The notes under the pieces: model-generated
The model's input: only the letters and a program-made list of their open reading frames with translations
Database searches by the model: none
What the model was told of the DNA's origin: nothing
Assembly: GCF_000308615.1 (NCBI RefSeq)
Contig: NZ_BAGB01000023.1
Coordinates: 1-64,000 of the forward strand
From: Nocardia jiangxiensis NBRC 101359
GTDB lineage: Bacteria; Actinomycetota; Actinomycetes; Mycobacteriales; Mycobacteriaceae
Reading direction: 5' to 3'
Length of the DNA stretch: 64,000 bases
Translations under genes and position numbers: made by a program
Shown: positions 8,432-16,710 of the stretch, in pieces
How positions within the stretch are numbered: the stretch's first letter is position 1
How the letters are laid out: each line of letters starts with the position of its first letter

Positions 8432-9583
8432 TCAGGACCGCAGCAGGTCCCGGTGGATGATCTCCTTCATGATCTCGTTCGTGCCGCCGTAGATGCGCTG
8501 GATGCGCGCGTCGATATAGGCCTTGGCGACCGGGTACTCCATCATGTAGCCGTACCCGCCGTGCATCTGGACTCCGGCGTCGATCACCTTGCCCTGCAGT
8601 TCGGTGGCCCACAGCTTGGCCTTGGCCGCGTCGACCGCGGTCAGCGTGCCGCTGTTGTATTCGCGCACACAGCGATCGATGTAGGCCCGGGACACCTCGA
8701 TGGCGGTCTGCAGCTCGGCGAGGGTGAACCCGAGCCCCTGGAACTCGCCGATGTGCTTACCGAACGCACGGCGGTCCTTGACGTAGTCCAGGGTCCAGTC
8801 GAAGACCGCTTCGGCGGAAACCTGTGCGGCGATACCGATTCCGAGTCGTTCGAGCGGCAGGCTCTGCATGAGGTAGGCGAAGCCGCCGCCGACCTCGCCG
8901 AGCAGATTCGCCTGTGGGACACGGACATTGTCGAAGAACAGTTCCGCGGTGTCCTGGGCGTGCAGGCCGACCTTGTCGAGTTTGCGGCCGCGGGTGAAAC
9001 CGGGAGTGCCGTCCTCGACGACGAACAGGCTGAATCCGCGCGAGCCCAGATCGCGATCGGTGACCGCGAAGACGATCACCAGATCGGCCAGCATGCCGCT
9101 GGTGATGAACGTCTTGGAACCGTTGATCACCCACTCCTGGCCCTCGCGGACCGCGGTGGTCTGCACCGCCCGCAGGTCACTGCCCGCACCCGGCTCGGTC
9201 ATCGCGATGGCGCCGATCGTCTCGCCGCTGACGAAACCGGGCAGCCAGCGGGCGCGCTGGTCGGAGTCCGCATGTCGCAGAAGGTAATTCAGAACGATGT
9301 CGTCATTGGTGGAGAAGCCCGACTGCAACGCCGAAGCGCCCACGCGAGCGATCTCGGTCTGGATCGCGACCCGGAACCGGTAGTCGGTCTCGCCGGGGCC
9401 GCCGAATTCCTCGGGCACCGCCAGGCCCAGTAGTCCCTGGCGGCCCGCGGCCAGCCAGGTCTCCCGATCGATGAGCCGGTCGGCGTCCCACTTCTCCATC
9501 TTCGGGATGACGTGGCGTTCGACGAAGCCGCGGACAGTGCGCCGGAACAACTCGTGGTCGGACTCGAACAGATCTGTTTTCAC
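8432..9583 (-). CDS. Acyl-CoA dehydrogenase
   Basis: A 383-residue FAD enzyme that forms the trans-2,3 double bond in an acyl-CoA. It shows the N-terminal helical domain, the signature IAMTEPGAGSDLRAVQ, and the C-terminal signature VQMHGGYGYMMEYPVAKAY with RIYGGTNEIMKE, whose glutamate is in the usual catalytic-base position. It lies 43 bp downstream of the Rieske oxygenase on the same strand and is probably in one operon with it, under the dyad operator at 10.88 kb. Substrate unknown; adjacency suggests a branched or cyclic acyl-CoA rather than an ordinary fatty acid. Confidence 0.93.
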   Translation of the reverse strand: MKTDLFESDHELFRRTVRGFVERHVIPKMEKWDADRLIDRETWLAAGRQGLLGLAVPEEFGGPGETDYRFRVAIQTEIARVGASALQSGFSTNDDIVLNYLLRHADSDQRARWLPGFVSGETIGAIAMTEPGAGSDLRAVQTTAVREGQEWVINGSKTFITSGMLADLVIVFAVTDRDLGSRGFSLFVVEDGTPGFTRGRKLDKVGLHAQDTAELFFDNVRVPQANLLGEVGGGFAYLMQSLPLERLGIGIAAQVSAEAVFDWTLDYVKDRRAFGKHIGEFQGLGFTLAELQTAIEVSRAYIDRCVREYNSGTLTAVDAAKAKLWATELQGKVIDAGVQMHGGYGYMMEYPVAKAYIDARIQRIYGGTNEIMKEIIHRDLLRS

Positions 9584-9626
9584 TGCACTCCTTCTGTGCC
9601 GAGACGGATGCGCCTCGGCGGCACGG

Positions 9627-10796
9627 TCATTTCTGCTTCAGCAGTTCCTGGATCTCCCGGCGGAAGACCTGATTGGCAACTTCGTTCTGCCCCAGCACCA
9701 TTCGACCCGCGCTGGCGCTGGTCATACCGCGCTGGGAGTCCCGCAGCAGCGGGAAGTCCTCGGCGTGCAGCACATCGAGCAGGATCTGCCAGTTCTTGTC
9801 CCACAACCGGGTCCACTTCTCCTCGGTCAGGGTGGTCTGCTCGACCGGCGGGACGATCAAGCGCATCTCCATGCGGCTGCGCTGGGGTTCGGTGGGGTGT
9901 GGCCGGAAGGTCAGCAGCTGGAAGTGGTCGGGCTGGCGCAGCAGGGTGCTGTTCGGCAGCAGGAAGTGCGTCTCGGTGACGTCGTTGGCCAGGCTGTGGT
10001 CGCCGGGATCCTCCTCGATCCAGCGGTCGATCGATTTGCGCGGCGCGATGAACCGGCAGTGCCGCCCGAAATCGTCGAAGGCCAGCACATTGGTGTGGAT
10101 GTGTTTGGCGGCGGTGTTGGGGTGCGCGTACTGGATGTGATAGCCGTCCAGGAAGGCGTCCTGCATGATCTTCCAGTTGACCGGCTCGTCGAAGCCCTCG
10201 CTCTGCACGCACAGCTTCGCACCCAGGTCGTAGGAGGCCAGGATGGCGTCCATCTCCGGGCCGAGCCAGGACGCGACGTCGATCTCGGCGTCCGCGTCGT
10301 CGATCACCCAGATGAAACCGTGGCGTTCCTCGGTCGGCAGCTCGATCAGGCCCAGTGTCTCGCGCTCGGGCTCGCCGAAGGTGTTGTCGCGGGTGATGGT
10401 TCGCAGGCTGCCGTCCATATCGTAGGACCAGCGGTGATACGGGCAGGAGAACAACCGGCACCGGCCCTTGTCCTCCTTCTCCAGCAGTGCCCCGCGATGA
10501 CGGCACAGATTGACCAGGGCCTTCACTCCGCCGTCGCGCTGGCGGACCACGATGATGTTGTTGCGCGGCATCTGCAGGGTGAAGAAGTCTCCGGCCCTGG
10601 GGATTTCGGAGCCGTGCGCGACGATCGAGGGCACTCGGCCGAAGATCAGGTCGCGCTCGCGCTGGGCGACGGCGGGATCGGTGAACTCCCTGGGCTCGAA
10701 CCAGGTGACATGGCCGAACTCGTCGGTGGTGTCGTTGCGCAGGTGCGTCAATGCGCGACGGATCCGTTCCTCGCGCGGTGCGCCGACCTCGGTCAT
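9627..10796 (-). CDS. Rieske non-heme iron oxygenase, large subunit
   Basis: A 389-residue aromatic-ring-hydroxylating-dioxygenase-type subunit. The Rieske 2Fe-2S ligands are visible as CRHRGALLEKED followed by CPYHRWSY. The mononuclear iron site is DGYHIQYAHPNT (two histidines) plus a C-terminal aspartate in RLWDKNW. The frame is open far upstream (to 11888), but the start is ATG at 10796 with GGAG 8 nt before it. There is no beta-subunit gene; such alpha-only oxygenases usually need a separate reductase, and the 2Fe-2S reductase at 47 kb is a candidate. It probably heads an operon with the acyl-CoA dehydrogenase. Substrate unknown. Confidence 0.92.
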   Translation of the reverse strand: MTEVGAPREERIRRALTHLRNDTTDEFGHVTWFEPREFTDPAVAQRERDLIFGRVPSIVAHGSEIPRAGDFFTLQMPRNNIIVVRQRDGGVKALVNLCRHRGALLEKEDKGRCRLFSCPYHRWSYDMDGSLRTITRDNTFGEPERETLGLIELPTEERHGFIWVIDDADAEIDVASWLGPEMDAILASYDLGAKLCVQSEGFDEPVNWKIMQDAFLDGYHIQYAHPNTAAKHIHTNVLAFDDFGRHCRFIAPRKSIDRWIEEDPGDHSLANDVTETHFLLPNSTLLRQPDHFQLLTFRPHPTEPQRSRMEMRLIVPPVEQTTLTEEKWTRLWDKNWQILLDVLHAEDFPLLRDSQRGMTSASAGRMVLGQNEVANQVFRREIQELLKQK

Positions 10797-10880
10797 GGGG
10801 TGTCTCCAATGTCTTTCAGCATGGCCCGGAGATGCATAGATGCATTCGGGATAACGTCCTGAGCTGTAAATATAGCTTCT

Positions 10881-10903
10881 TAAATCTAACTCATGTAGGT
10901 TTA
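10881..10903. promoter_or_regulatory. Regulon dyad, copy 1 (Rieske/GNAT divergent promoter)
   Basis: TAAATCTA-N7-TAGGTTTA, a nearly perfect palindrome and the best match to the dyad found in six other intergenic regions (29.7, 33.1, 36.6, 45.98, 46.83, 46.91 kb). An overlapping second palindrome, GGTTTATCTGTAAACC, occupies 10898-10913. Both lie between the divergent starts at 10796 and 10938 in an A/T-rich stretch. Probably a TetR-type operator. Confidence 0.6.
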
Positions 10904-10937
10904 TCTGTAAACCGGTGGCGGATGGGAAGGGCAGACG

Positions 10938-11975
10938 ATGATCGACTACACCTGGTGTCGGCGACTCGGCGAGCAGGATCGAGCGGAGGCGACGGCGCTG
11001 GTCGAGGCCGCTGCGCGCTACGACGAGGAAGCCGGGTTCTCGGTCGTGTCGGCGCGTGAGGTCGAGTCGGTCTCGACCGCGGAGCGGTCGGTGTGGCATC
11101 TGCCGATCAAGGCGCGTCGCGGTCTGAGCGTGCGCGCCGATGCACCGCTGGTCATGGTGGGCTACCTGCATCTGTCGATCGACCCGCAGGGCCAGGGGAC
11201 CGTGCGGTACACCGTGCATCCGGACTATCGCTCGCGCGGCGTCACAACCCTGTTGGTCGAGGAACTGGGCCTGGATGTCGGCGGGGCCGACGGCTGGTGC
11301 GGGCGCGGTGCGACGTCGCTGCGCTGCTGGGCCTACGGCAGCCACCCCGCCTCCGAGCGGCTGACTCGCCGGTTCTCCATCGCGCCGATCGCCCGGTTGT
11401 GGACGATGGCGCGGCACCTGGCCGGGCCCTTCGCGGTGCCACTGGCCCCGGCCGGCTTCCCGGGCGGCATGAGCATCGAGGGGCCGGTGGACCTGACCGA
11501 TGACGCCGTTGTCTCCAAAGTCCGCGATGTCCTGGCCCGCCAGGGGCTGACGCAGGCGCAGTTCGAGCAATTCCGCGCCGAGTTCGGTGAACGTACCGGC
11601 CAGGTGGTGATCGCCGCCGCGGGCAGTGACCAACCGGCCGGCGCGGTCTGGTTCGATCCGCGGCCGACCCGGTATCTGGAGTTGCGCGCCGCGTGGGTGC
11701 GCGCATTGATCGTGGTCCCGGAGATCCGCGGCGGCGGCTTGGGGGCCGCACTGATCACCCGTGCCATGCACGAATTGGCTGCTGCCGGAACGCAAGTGGT
11801 GCTGATGCGGATCGATCCCGACGATCACAGCGCGGTGCGCCTCGCACGGCTGCTCTCGTTCGAGCAGGAGGAGGCGCACGCGTGCCATCAGATCGGGGAA
11901 TGGGACGACGTGCCCGACCTGTCACCGAACCGGGGGAGCGGGCGGGCAGAAGATCCCGCACGGGATCGGCGGTAG
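10938..11975 (+). CDS. Tandem GNAT acetyltransferase, mycothiol-synthase-like
   Basis: A 345-residue protein with two GNAT folds. The first has the acetyl-CoA loop VHPDYRSRGVTTLLVEEL (about 95-115). The second has VVPEIRGGGLGAALITRA followed by NAT-like motifs near VLMRIDPDDHSAVRLARLL. Two GNAT domains in one chain of this length is the MshD (mycothiol synthase) layout, but overall similarity to MshD looks distant, so the substrate is left open. It is divergent from the Rieske operon and shares its operator region. The last 54 bp overlap the end of the convergent transglycosylase gene. Confidence 0.8.
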   Translation: MIDYTWCRRLGEQDRAEATALVEAAARYDEEAGFSVVSAREVESVSTAERSVWHLPIKARRGLSVRADAPLVMVGYLHLSIDPQGQGTVRYTVHPDYRSRGVTTLLVEELGLDVGGADGWCGRGATSLRCWAYGSHPASERLTRRFSIAPIARLWTMARHLAGPFAVPLAPAGFPGGMSIEGPVDLTDDAVVSKVRDVLARQGLTQAQFEQFRAEFGERTGQVVIAAAGSDQPAGAVWFDPRPTRYLELRAAWVRALIVVPEIRGGGLGAALITRAMHELAAAGTQVVLMRIDPDDHSAVRLARLLSFEQEEAHACHQIGEWDDVPDLSPNRGSGRAEDPARDRR

Positions 11976-12986
11976 TCCCGGGATGTAGATCATCGGTGCC
12001 GGTGCCGGTGCCGGTGCCGGTGCCGGGCGAGCGTTGTCCGGCTGGGAATTTCGGGTTACGGGCGGTTGTGTCTGATCGTCGTGTGACGTCGTCGCGCGGT
12101 CGTCCACCGTGGCGGTCGGCGCCTGAGGTTCGGACGGAACGACATCGGCGGGACCGGCCTGCTCACCGGCGTAGATACGCGACCAGGTCAGCACGGTGGA
12201 CGCGTACGACATCGAGTGGTTGTAGCGCAGCACCGCTCGCAGGCGCTGTTGCGGATCACGCAGATTCGTACCGTCCGCACACAGATACCGTCCGGCGGCC
12301 AGCGCGGCATCGTAGATGTTGTCCGGGTCGGCGATGCCGTCCCCGTTGCCGTCGCTGGCCCAGCGTTGCCAGGTGCCGGGCAGGAACTGCATCGGCCCGA
12401 CGGCGCGAACGTAACCGGCTGCGGCCCTGATGATCTCGTTGCCCGGCAGGCTCCCGTCCAGCGCCGGGCCGCGGATCGGCGAGAGCGTCCTGCCGTGCGC
12501 GTCGACATCGCCGGAACGCGCATGTCCGGACTCGATCCGCCCGATACCGGCCAGCAGATTCCAGGGCAGACCGCATCCGGGCTGGGACTGCCGGAGAATC
12601 AGCTCGGCGTTGCGATAGGCGGCCAGGACCTGCTCCGGAATCGCGGCGGCCGCGCTGCCGGGTGCGGGCCCGGCGGCTGCGGTAGCGGGCGGCGGCCCGG
12701 CATCGGTATTCGCGACCGGCTCCGCGGCTGCCGGGTGCGGGCGCAGTGCGGGGACATCCGCGGGCACCAGTTCGGGCACGTTCGGTTGGGATCGGGTATC
12801 TCGTTGCGGCGCTGGTGATCCCAAGCTCGCAGCGAGGCCGACCGGCTTCGGTGTCGGCTCACCTCCGGCGGTCGAGGACGCCGCGACCAGCAGTCCGGTG
12901 ACCGCCAGTGCGGACAGCAGTGCCACCGGGCGTCCGGCGGTGGACCGATTCGTATTTCTCGATTGCGCACGACGATGTGACCGCAT
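11922..12986 (-). CDS. Secreted lytic transglycosylase (SLT-type lysozyme-like domain)
   Basis: A 354-residue exported protein that should cleave peptidoglycan strands. The start at 12986 gives an Arg-rich N-terminus and a hydrophobic core (PVALLSALAVTGLLVAAS) typical of a signal peptide, with GGAG upstream. A 60-70-residue Pro/Ala linker precedes the catalytic region: GIGRIESGHARSG (probable catalytic glutamate), RAVGPMQFLPGTWQRW, DNIYDAALAAGRYLC and LRYNHSMSYASTVL. The C-terminal tail is Pro/Ala-rich with five AP repeats, ending in GIFCPPAPPVR. The 3' end overlaps the GNAT gene by 54 bp. Confidence 0.88.
   Translation of the reverse strand: MRSHRRAQSRNTNRSTAGRPVALLSALAVTGLLVAASSTAGGEPTPKPVGLAASLGSPAPQRDTRSQPNVPELVPADVPALRPHPAAAEPVANTDAGPPPATAAAGPAPGSAAAAIPEQVLAAYRNAELILRQSQPGCGLPWNLLAGIGRIESGHARSGDVDAHGRTLSPIRGPALDGSLPGNEIIRAAAGYVRAVGPMQFLPGTWQRWASDGNGDGIADPDNIYDAALAAGRYLCADGTNLRDPQQRLRAVLRYNHSMSYASTVLTWSRIYAGEQAGPADVVPSEPQAPTATVDDRATTSHDDQTQPPVTRNSQPDNARPAPAPAPAPAPMIYIPGLPPIPCGIFCPPAPPVR
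11995..12024. repeat. Five tandem GGTGCC hexamers inside the transglycosylase gene
   Basis: Five perfect copies of GGTGCC, read on the minus strand as (Ala-Pro)5 in the wall-facing C-terminal tail. The repeat is in frame, so changes in copy number would lengthen or shorten the tail without breaking the gene. Confidence 0.85.
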
Positions 12987-13263
12987 CGGAGAGCTCCCTG
13001 GGATCGCAGATGTGCTGTAGGCCAATGGGGTTCGGGCAGCAGCGCCGCCCGGCTCCGCAGGTGTGGTAGCCCCGGGCCGTGTGAAAGCCTCCGCCGAACG
13101 AAGACTCACCGATATCATTGCACGAATTGTGTGACCCGTCTAACGTCTGACGTCTATCGTAGTTTGTATCACAGCTCGTTCGGCTCCCAGGTCCATGGGC
13201 GCGAGCGAGCTGGTTGCCCGATGGCGCGCGGTCCAGGCGCCCGAGCTCGGCCGAGGAGAGAAC

Positions 13264-14307
13264 ATGGGTGTCGAAGTCAGCACCACGGGAATCAGCAAAA
13301 GTTTTGGTGCGCAGACAATTTGGCGGGACGTCAGCCTGACGTTGCCGGCCGGGGAGGTCAGCGTCCTGCTCGGTCCTTCCGGTACGGGCAAATCGGTGTT
13401 CCTGAAGTCGCTGATCGGCCTGCTGCGGCCCGAAAGTGGCGCGATCCACGTCGACGGAACCGACATCATGATGTGCTCGACCGCGCAGCTGTACGAGATC
13501 CGCAAACTTTTCGGCGTGCTGTTCCAGGACGGGGCGCTGTTCGGATCCATGAGCCTGTTCGACAACGTCGCCTTCCCGCTCCGGGAGCACACCCGCAAGA
13601 CCGAATCGCAACTCCGGCGGATCGTGCTGGAGAAGCTCGAGCTGACCGGTCTGCTCGGCGCGGAGGACAAGTTGCCCGGCGAGATCTCCGGCGGGATGCG
13701 CAAACGCGCCGGACTCGCGCGGGCGCTGGTGCTGGATCCGGAGATCATCCTGGTGGACGAGCCGGACTCGGGACTGGATCCGGTGCGCACCACCTACATC
13801 AGTCAGCTGTTCCTGGATATCAACGCCCAGATCGACGCCACGTTCCTGATCGTCACGCACAACATCAATCTCGCGCGCACGGTGCCGGACAACATCGGCA
13901 TGCTTTTTCGTCGCGAGCTGGTGATGTTCGGTCCGCGCGAGGTGCTGCTGACCTCCGAGGAACCGGTGGTCGAGCAGTTCCTCAACGGCCGCATGGTCGG
14001 TCCGATCGGTATGTCCGAGGAGAAGGACGAGGCGCAGCGAGAACGTGAACAGGCGCTGGTCGAGGCCGGTCATCATGCGGGCGGGGTGGACCGGATCGAG
14101 GGAATCATCCCGCAGATGCAAGCCACCCCCGGAATGCCGGAGCGGCGTGCGGTCGCACGGCGGCGGGCGCGGGTGCGCGAGATGCTGCATACCCTTCCGC
14201 CCGCGGCGCGGGCCGCGGTGCAGGCGAGTGTTGCCGAGGGGGATGAGTTCGAGGTCGGCGACGGTCATACGCGGCCGTCCGCGGTGCCGGACCTTGCGGA
14301 ACGCTGA
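13264..14307 (+). CDS. mceG: Mce ABC transporter ATPase MceG (MlaF-like)
   Basis: A 347-residue cytoplasmic ATPase that powers Mce lipid importers. Walker A GPSGTGKS, Q-loop GVLFQDGALF, signature SGGMRKRAGLARAL, Walker B IILVDEPDSGLDP and the H-loop VTHN are all present. The roughly 95-residue C-terminal extension after the ABC domain (VVEQFLNGRMVGPIGMSEEK onward) is the family's known extra region. The frame opens at 13195, but ATG 13264 has GAGGAGAG just upstream. In Mycobacterium tuberculosis mceG is far from its mce operons; here it directly precedes one, separated by a 615-bp spacer with its own promoter. Confidence 0.92.
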   Translation: MGVEVSTTGISKSFGAQTIWRDVSLTLPAGEVSVLLGPSGTGKSVFLKSLIGLLRPESGAIHVDGTDIMMCSTAQLYEIRKLFGVLFQDGALFGSMSLFDNVAFPLREHTRKTESQLRRIVLEKLELTGLLGAEDKLPGEISGGMRKRAGLARALVLDPEIILVDEPDSGLDPVRTTYISQLFLDINAQIDATFLIVTHNINLARTVPDNIGMLFRRELVMFGPREVLLTSEEPVVEQFLNGRMVGPIGMSEEKDEAQREREQALVEAGHHAGGVDRIEGIIPQMQATPGMPERRAVARRRARVREMLHTLPPAARAAVQASVAEGDEFEVGDGHTRPSAVPDLAER

Positions 14308-14321
14308 GCCGACACAGAGCT

Positions 14322-14368
14322 GTTTTACATAAAACGATTGACGTCACGCGTAAAACAACGTATGTTTT
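14322..14368 (+). promoter_or_regulatory. Probable mce-operon promoter with two palindromes
   Basis: A SigA-like promoter reads TTGACG (14338-14343), 17-bp spacer, TATGTT (14361-14366). A palindrome precedes it, GTTTTACATAAAAC (14322-14335), and another covers the spacer and -10, AAAAC-N7-GTTTT (14352-14368). A repressor bound there would block transcription. The stretch is much richer in A/T than its surroundings. Confidence 0.6.
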
Positions 14369-14922
14369 CTGTGAGCCACGACACGTGGTGCATCCCTTGG
14401 AGATTCGGATCACGACGAGGTGCCGGGTCGGTATCCGGGGTGCCGGTGGCTCCACTGCTCGCCGTTCAGCACGGCGACTGCGGTCTCGTGAAATCGGAGT
14501 ATCGAACAATGACGCTCGAAGGCAATGTCGCCGAACCGATCAGGAATACCGCGATCGATCCGCGGGCCCCCGAATATGTTCGGGGCGCCGTGCCGGTAAT
14601 CCGGTGCAGCGCGAATCGAATCGACTTCCCGGTCGTCCGACACGTGACCGCACAGTACTTCTCCCATCGCGGCGCTGACCGGCATCGGCTCCGTGTCACT
14701 CGGGCCGAGCCGACGTCGCAGGCGTCCGAACCCGGTCGCCCCGGTGTGGCCGAGTTCGCGTGGCATCCGGCGTATAGGTCTGAAACCCATTGCACTGCAA
14801 TGAATATCATCCACGGCGACATCGAATCTCAGCTCTGAGAATTTCGCACACGCCAGCCATCAGAAACATCTCACAGCGGCGCAGTTGTCGCATGCGTCGA
14901 CATCCACGGAGGGAGGTGCCCG
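14369..14922 (+). other. Long leader before yrbEA with a doubtful 109-codon ORF
   Basis: About 550 bp between the promoter and the first mce gene. The only candidate gene is ATG 14509 to TGA 14838 (GGAG 9 nt upstream; starts MTLEGNVAEPIRNT, ends IIHGDIESQL). Its third-position G/C content is visibly lower than in real neighbours, and it resembles no family I recognise. It may be chance, a small regulatory ORF, or a remnant. No clear attenuator hairpin was seen. Confidence 0.25.
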
Positions 14923-15831
14923 ATGAACATCGCGCAGGCACCGATGATCGCCCACGCAGTACCCGCACCCGGCGGGCCACCGGCCGAACATCGCGACGAC
15001 CCGTTGCCCACAGCCCCGTCCCGCATGCACCGGGCACTGGCGCATCTACGGCGAGCGCCGCGTGAGAGCCTGGCGACCCTCGGCAGGTCCGCGCATCTGA
15101 CCGCCGCGGTCGTGCGCTACTCGGTCCTCGACACGGTCCGGCTGCGGATGCCGGTGTACGAGCTGGTCGATCAGATGTGGTTGCTGCTCAAGGTCACTGC
15201 GCTGCCGGCCCTGCTGATGGCGATTCCGATCGGTGCGGAGGTGTCGGTCGAGGTGGGCGGCATCATGAATCAGGTCGGGGCCAATTCGCTGGCGGGCGCG
15301 GCCAGCGGGCTCGGCGTCGTCGGCCAAGGCGCGCCGATGGCCGCGGGCCTGCTGATGAGCGGTGCGGCGGCCTCGGCGATCGCGTCGGACCTGGGCGCGC
15401 GGTCGATCCGCGAGGAGATCGACGCGATGCGTGTGATGGGCGTGGATCCCGTTGAGCGACTGGTGATGCCGCGGTTCATCGCGATGATCGTGATCGCTCC
15501 GGTGCTGTGCATCATCATCGTCGCGGCGGGTGTATTCGCGGGCCTGATCATCTCCGCGAATGTGAACAACGTTGTGCCCGGGAGCTTCTGGCAGTCGTTC
15601 GGTGCTTTCGCGACGCCGACCGATCTGGCGTTCTCGGTGCTCAAATCGCTGGTCTTCGCCGCCATCGTGGTGTTGATCGCGAGCCTGCGCGGCCTCGAGG
15701 CCAAGGGCGGGCCGAAGGGTGTGGCCAATGCCGTCAACGCCTCGGTCGTGCTGAGCGTGTTCTGCATCTTCATGACGAACCTGCTCATCAGTCAGCTGCA
15801 GATGATGTTCTTCCCGGCCCGATTGGCATGA
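14923..15831 (+). CDS. YrbEA, Mce transporter permease (MlaE family)
   Basis: A 302-residue integral membrane protein, one of two permeases of an Mce lipid importer. Hydrophobic segments run from about residue 85 to the end. The MlaE-type region VGQGAPMAAGLLMSGAAAS is followed by the cytoplasmic coupling element SIREEIDAMRVMGVDP, which contacts the ATPase in this family. The start is ATG with GGAGGGAGG upstream, the strongest ribosome site of the operon, as expected for its first gene. The stop overlaps the start of yrbEB (ATGA). Confidence 0.93.
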   Translation: MNIAQAPMIAHAVPAPGGPPAEHRDDPLPTAPSRMHRALAHLRRAPRESLATLGRSAHLTAAVVRYSVLDTVRLRMPVYELVDQMWLLLKVTALPALLMAIPIGAEVSVEVGGIMNQVGANSLAGAASGLGVVGQGAPMAAGLLMSGAAASAIASDLGARSIREEIDAMRVMGVDPVERLVMPRFIAMIVIAPVLCIIIVAAGVFAGLIISANVNNVVPGSFWQSFGAFATPTDLAFSVLKSLVFAAIVVLIASLRGLEAKGGPKGVANAVNASVVLSVFCIFMTNLLISQLQMMFFPARLA

Positions 15832-16706
15832 TGATGAGTACTTCGTCGCACTACTCGAATACGTTGCCCACCTTGATATCCCGTCCACTTCACGCCCTCG
15901 GCCGCGGTGTGGGCGATGCGGTCGGGGAGATCGGTCAGGTCGCTGTCTTCGTCGGCAAAACCCTTGCGCTGCTGCCGGTCACTGTTCGGCACTACCGCAA
16001 ACAGACGATCAAGACGATGAACAACATGGCCTGGGGCAGTGGCTCGCTCATCGTCGACGGCGGCGTGGTCAGCCTGATGTTCTTCCTCGGCGTCGCGGTC
16101 GGCGCGGTCGTGGCCATCGAGGCGTTCATGGCTTTCGATCTGCTGGGCTTCGGCGCGCTGACCGGAATCATCGGCTCCTTCGGCAATATTCGCGTCATCG
16201 CCCCGATCATCACCGGCATCGGATTCGCCGCCCAGGCCGGCTGCCGGATGACCGCCGAGATCGGCGCGATGCGCATCTCCGAGGAGATCGACGCCACCGA
16301 ATCCATGGGACTGCGGGCGATTCCGTTCGTCGTGGGCACCCGGCTCATCGGCGGAATGCTGGTGGTGCTGCCCGGATATCTGATGGCGCTGGTCGTCGCG
16401 TTCTTCACCGGCGGGATCATCGTCAAGGTTTTCGACAATCAGCCGCACGGCACCTACGACCACTACTTCGCGCAATTCCTGAGCTGGCCGGATCTGGGGG
16501 CCTCGGTGCTCAAGGCAGTGGCGTTCTGCGCGATGGTCACGGTGATCCATTGCTATTACGGCTATTTCGCCTCCGGTGGCCCCGCCGGTGTCGGCGCGGC
16601 GTCGGGGCGCGCCATCCGGGCGAGCCTGGTCGCGATCGTTGTACTGAATTTCGTTATGACAGTGGCGATCTGGGGACTGAGCCCCCTGCTCGTATTCAAA
16701 GGATAG
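15828..16706 (+). CDS. YrbEB, Mce transporter permease (MlaE family)
   Basis: A 292-residue second permease, paired with YrbEA. It has the same architecture: membrane segments, FAAQAGCRMTAEIGAMRISEEIDATESMGL (quoted only as landmarks AAQAGCRMTAEIGAM and SEEIDATESMG), and a C-terminal hydrophobic region. The frame is open well upstream of 15828, but translation is placed at the ATG overlapping the yrbEA stop. Two further in-frame ATGs follow directly (15831, 15834), so the exact first residue is uncertain by two codons. The next gene starts 4 bp after the stop. Confidence 0.92.
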   Translation: MMMSTSSHYSNTLPTLISRPLHALGRGVGDAVGEIGQVAVFVGKTLALLPVTVRHYRKQTIKTMNNMAWGSGSLIVDGGVVSLMFFLGVAVGAVVAIEAFMAFDLLGFGALTGIIGSFGNIRVIAPIITGIGFAAQAGCRMTAEIGAMRISEEIDATESMGLRAIPFVVGTRLIGGMLVVLPGYLMALVVAFFTGGIIVKVFDNQPHGTYDHYFAQFLSWPDLGASVLKAVAFCAMVTVIHCYYGYFASGGPAGVGAASGRAIRASLVAIVVLNFVMTVAIWGLSPLLVFKG

Positions 16707-16710
16707 GTCG

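Noticed and set aside
10797..11888. N-terminal extension of the Rieske oxygenase frame up to 11888
   Set aside because: It runs through the operator region and antisense through the GNAT gene; ATG 10796 has a good ribosome site and gives the normal family length.
11995..12024. Tandem repeats as a CRISPR array
   Set aside because: Six-base units without spacers, in frame within the transglycosylase gene; no CRISPR-like repeat-spacer pattern or cas genes in the window.
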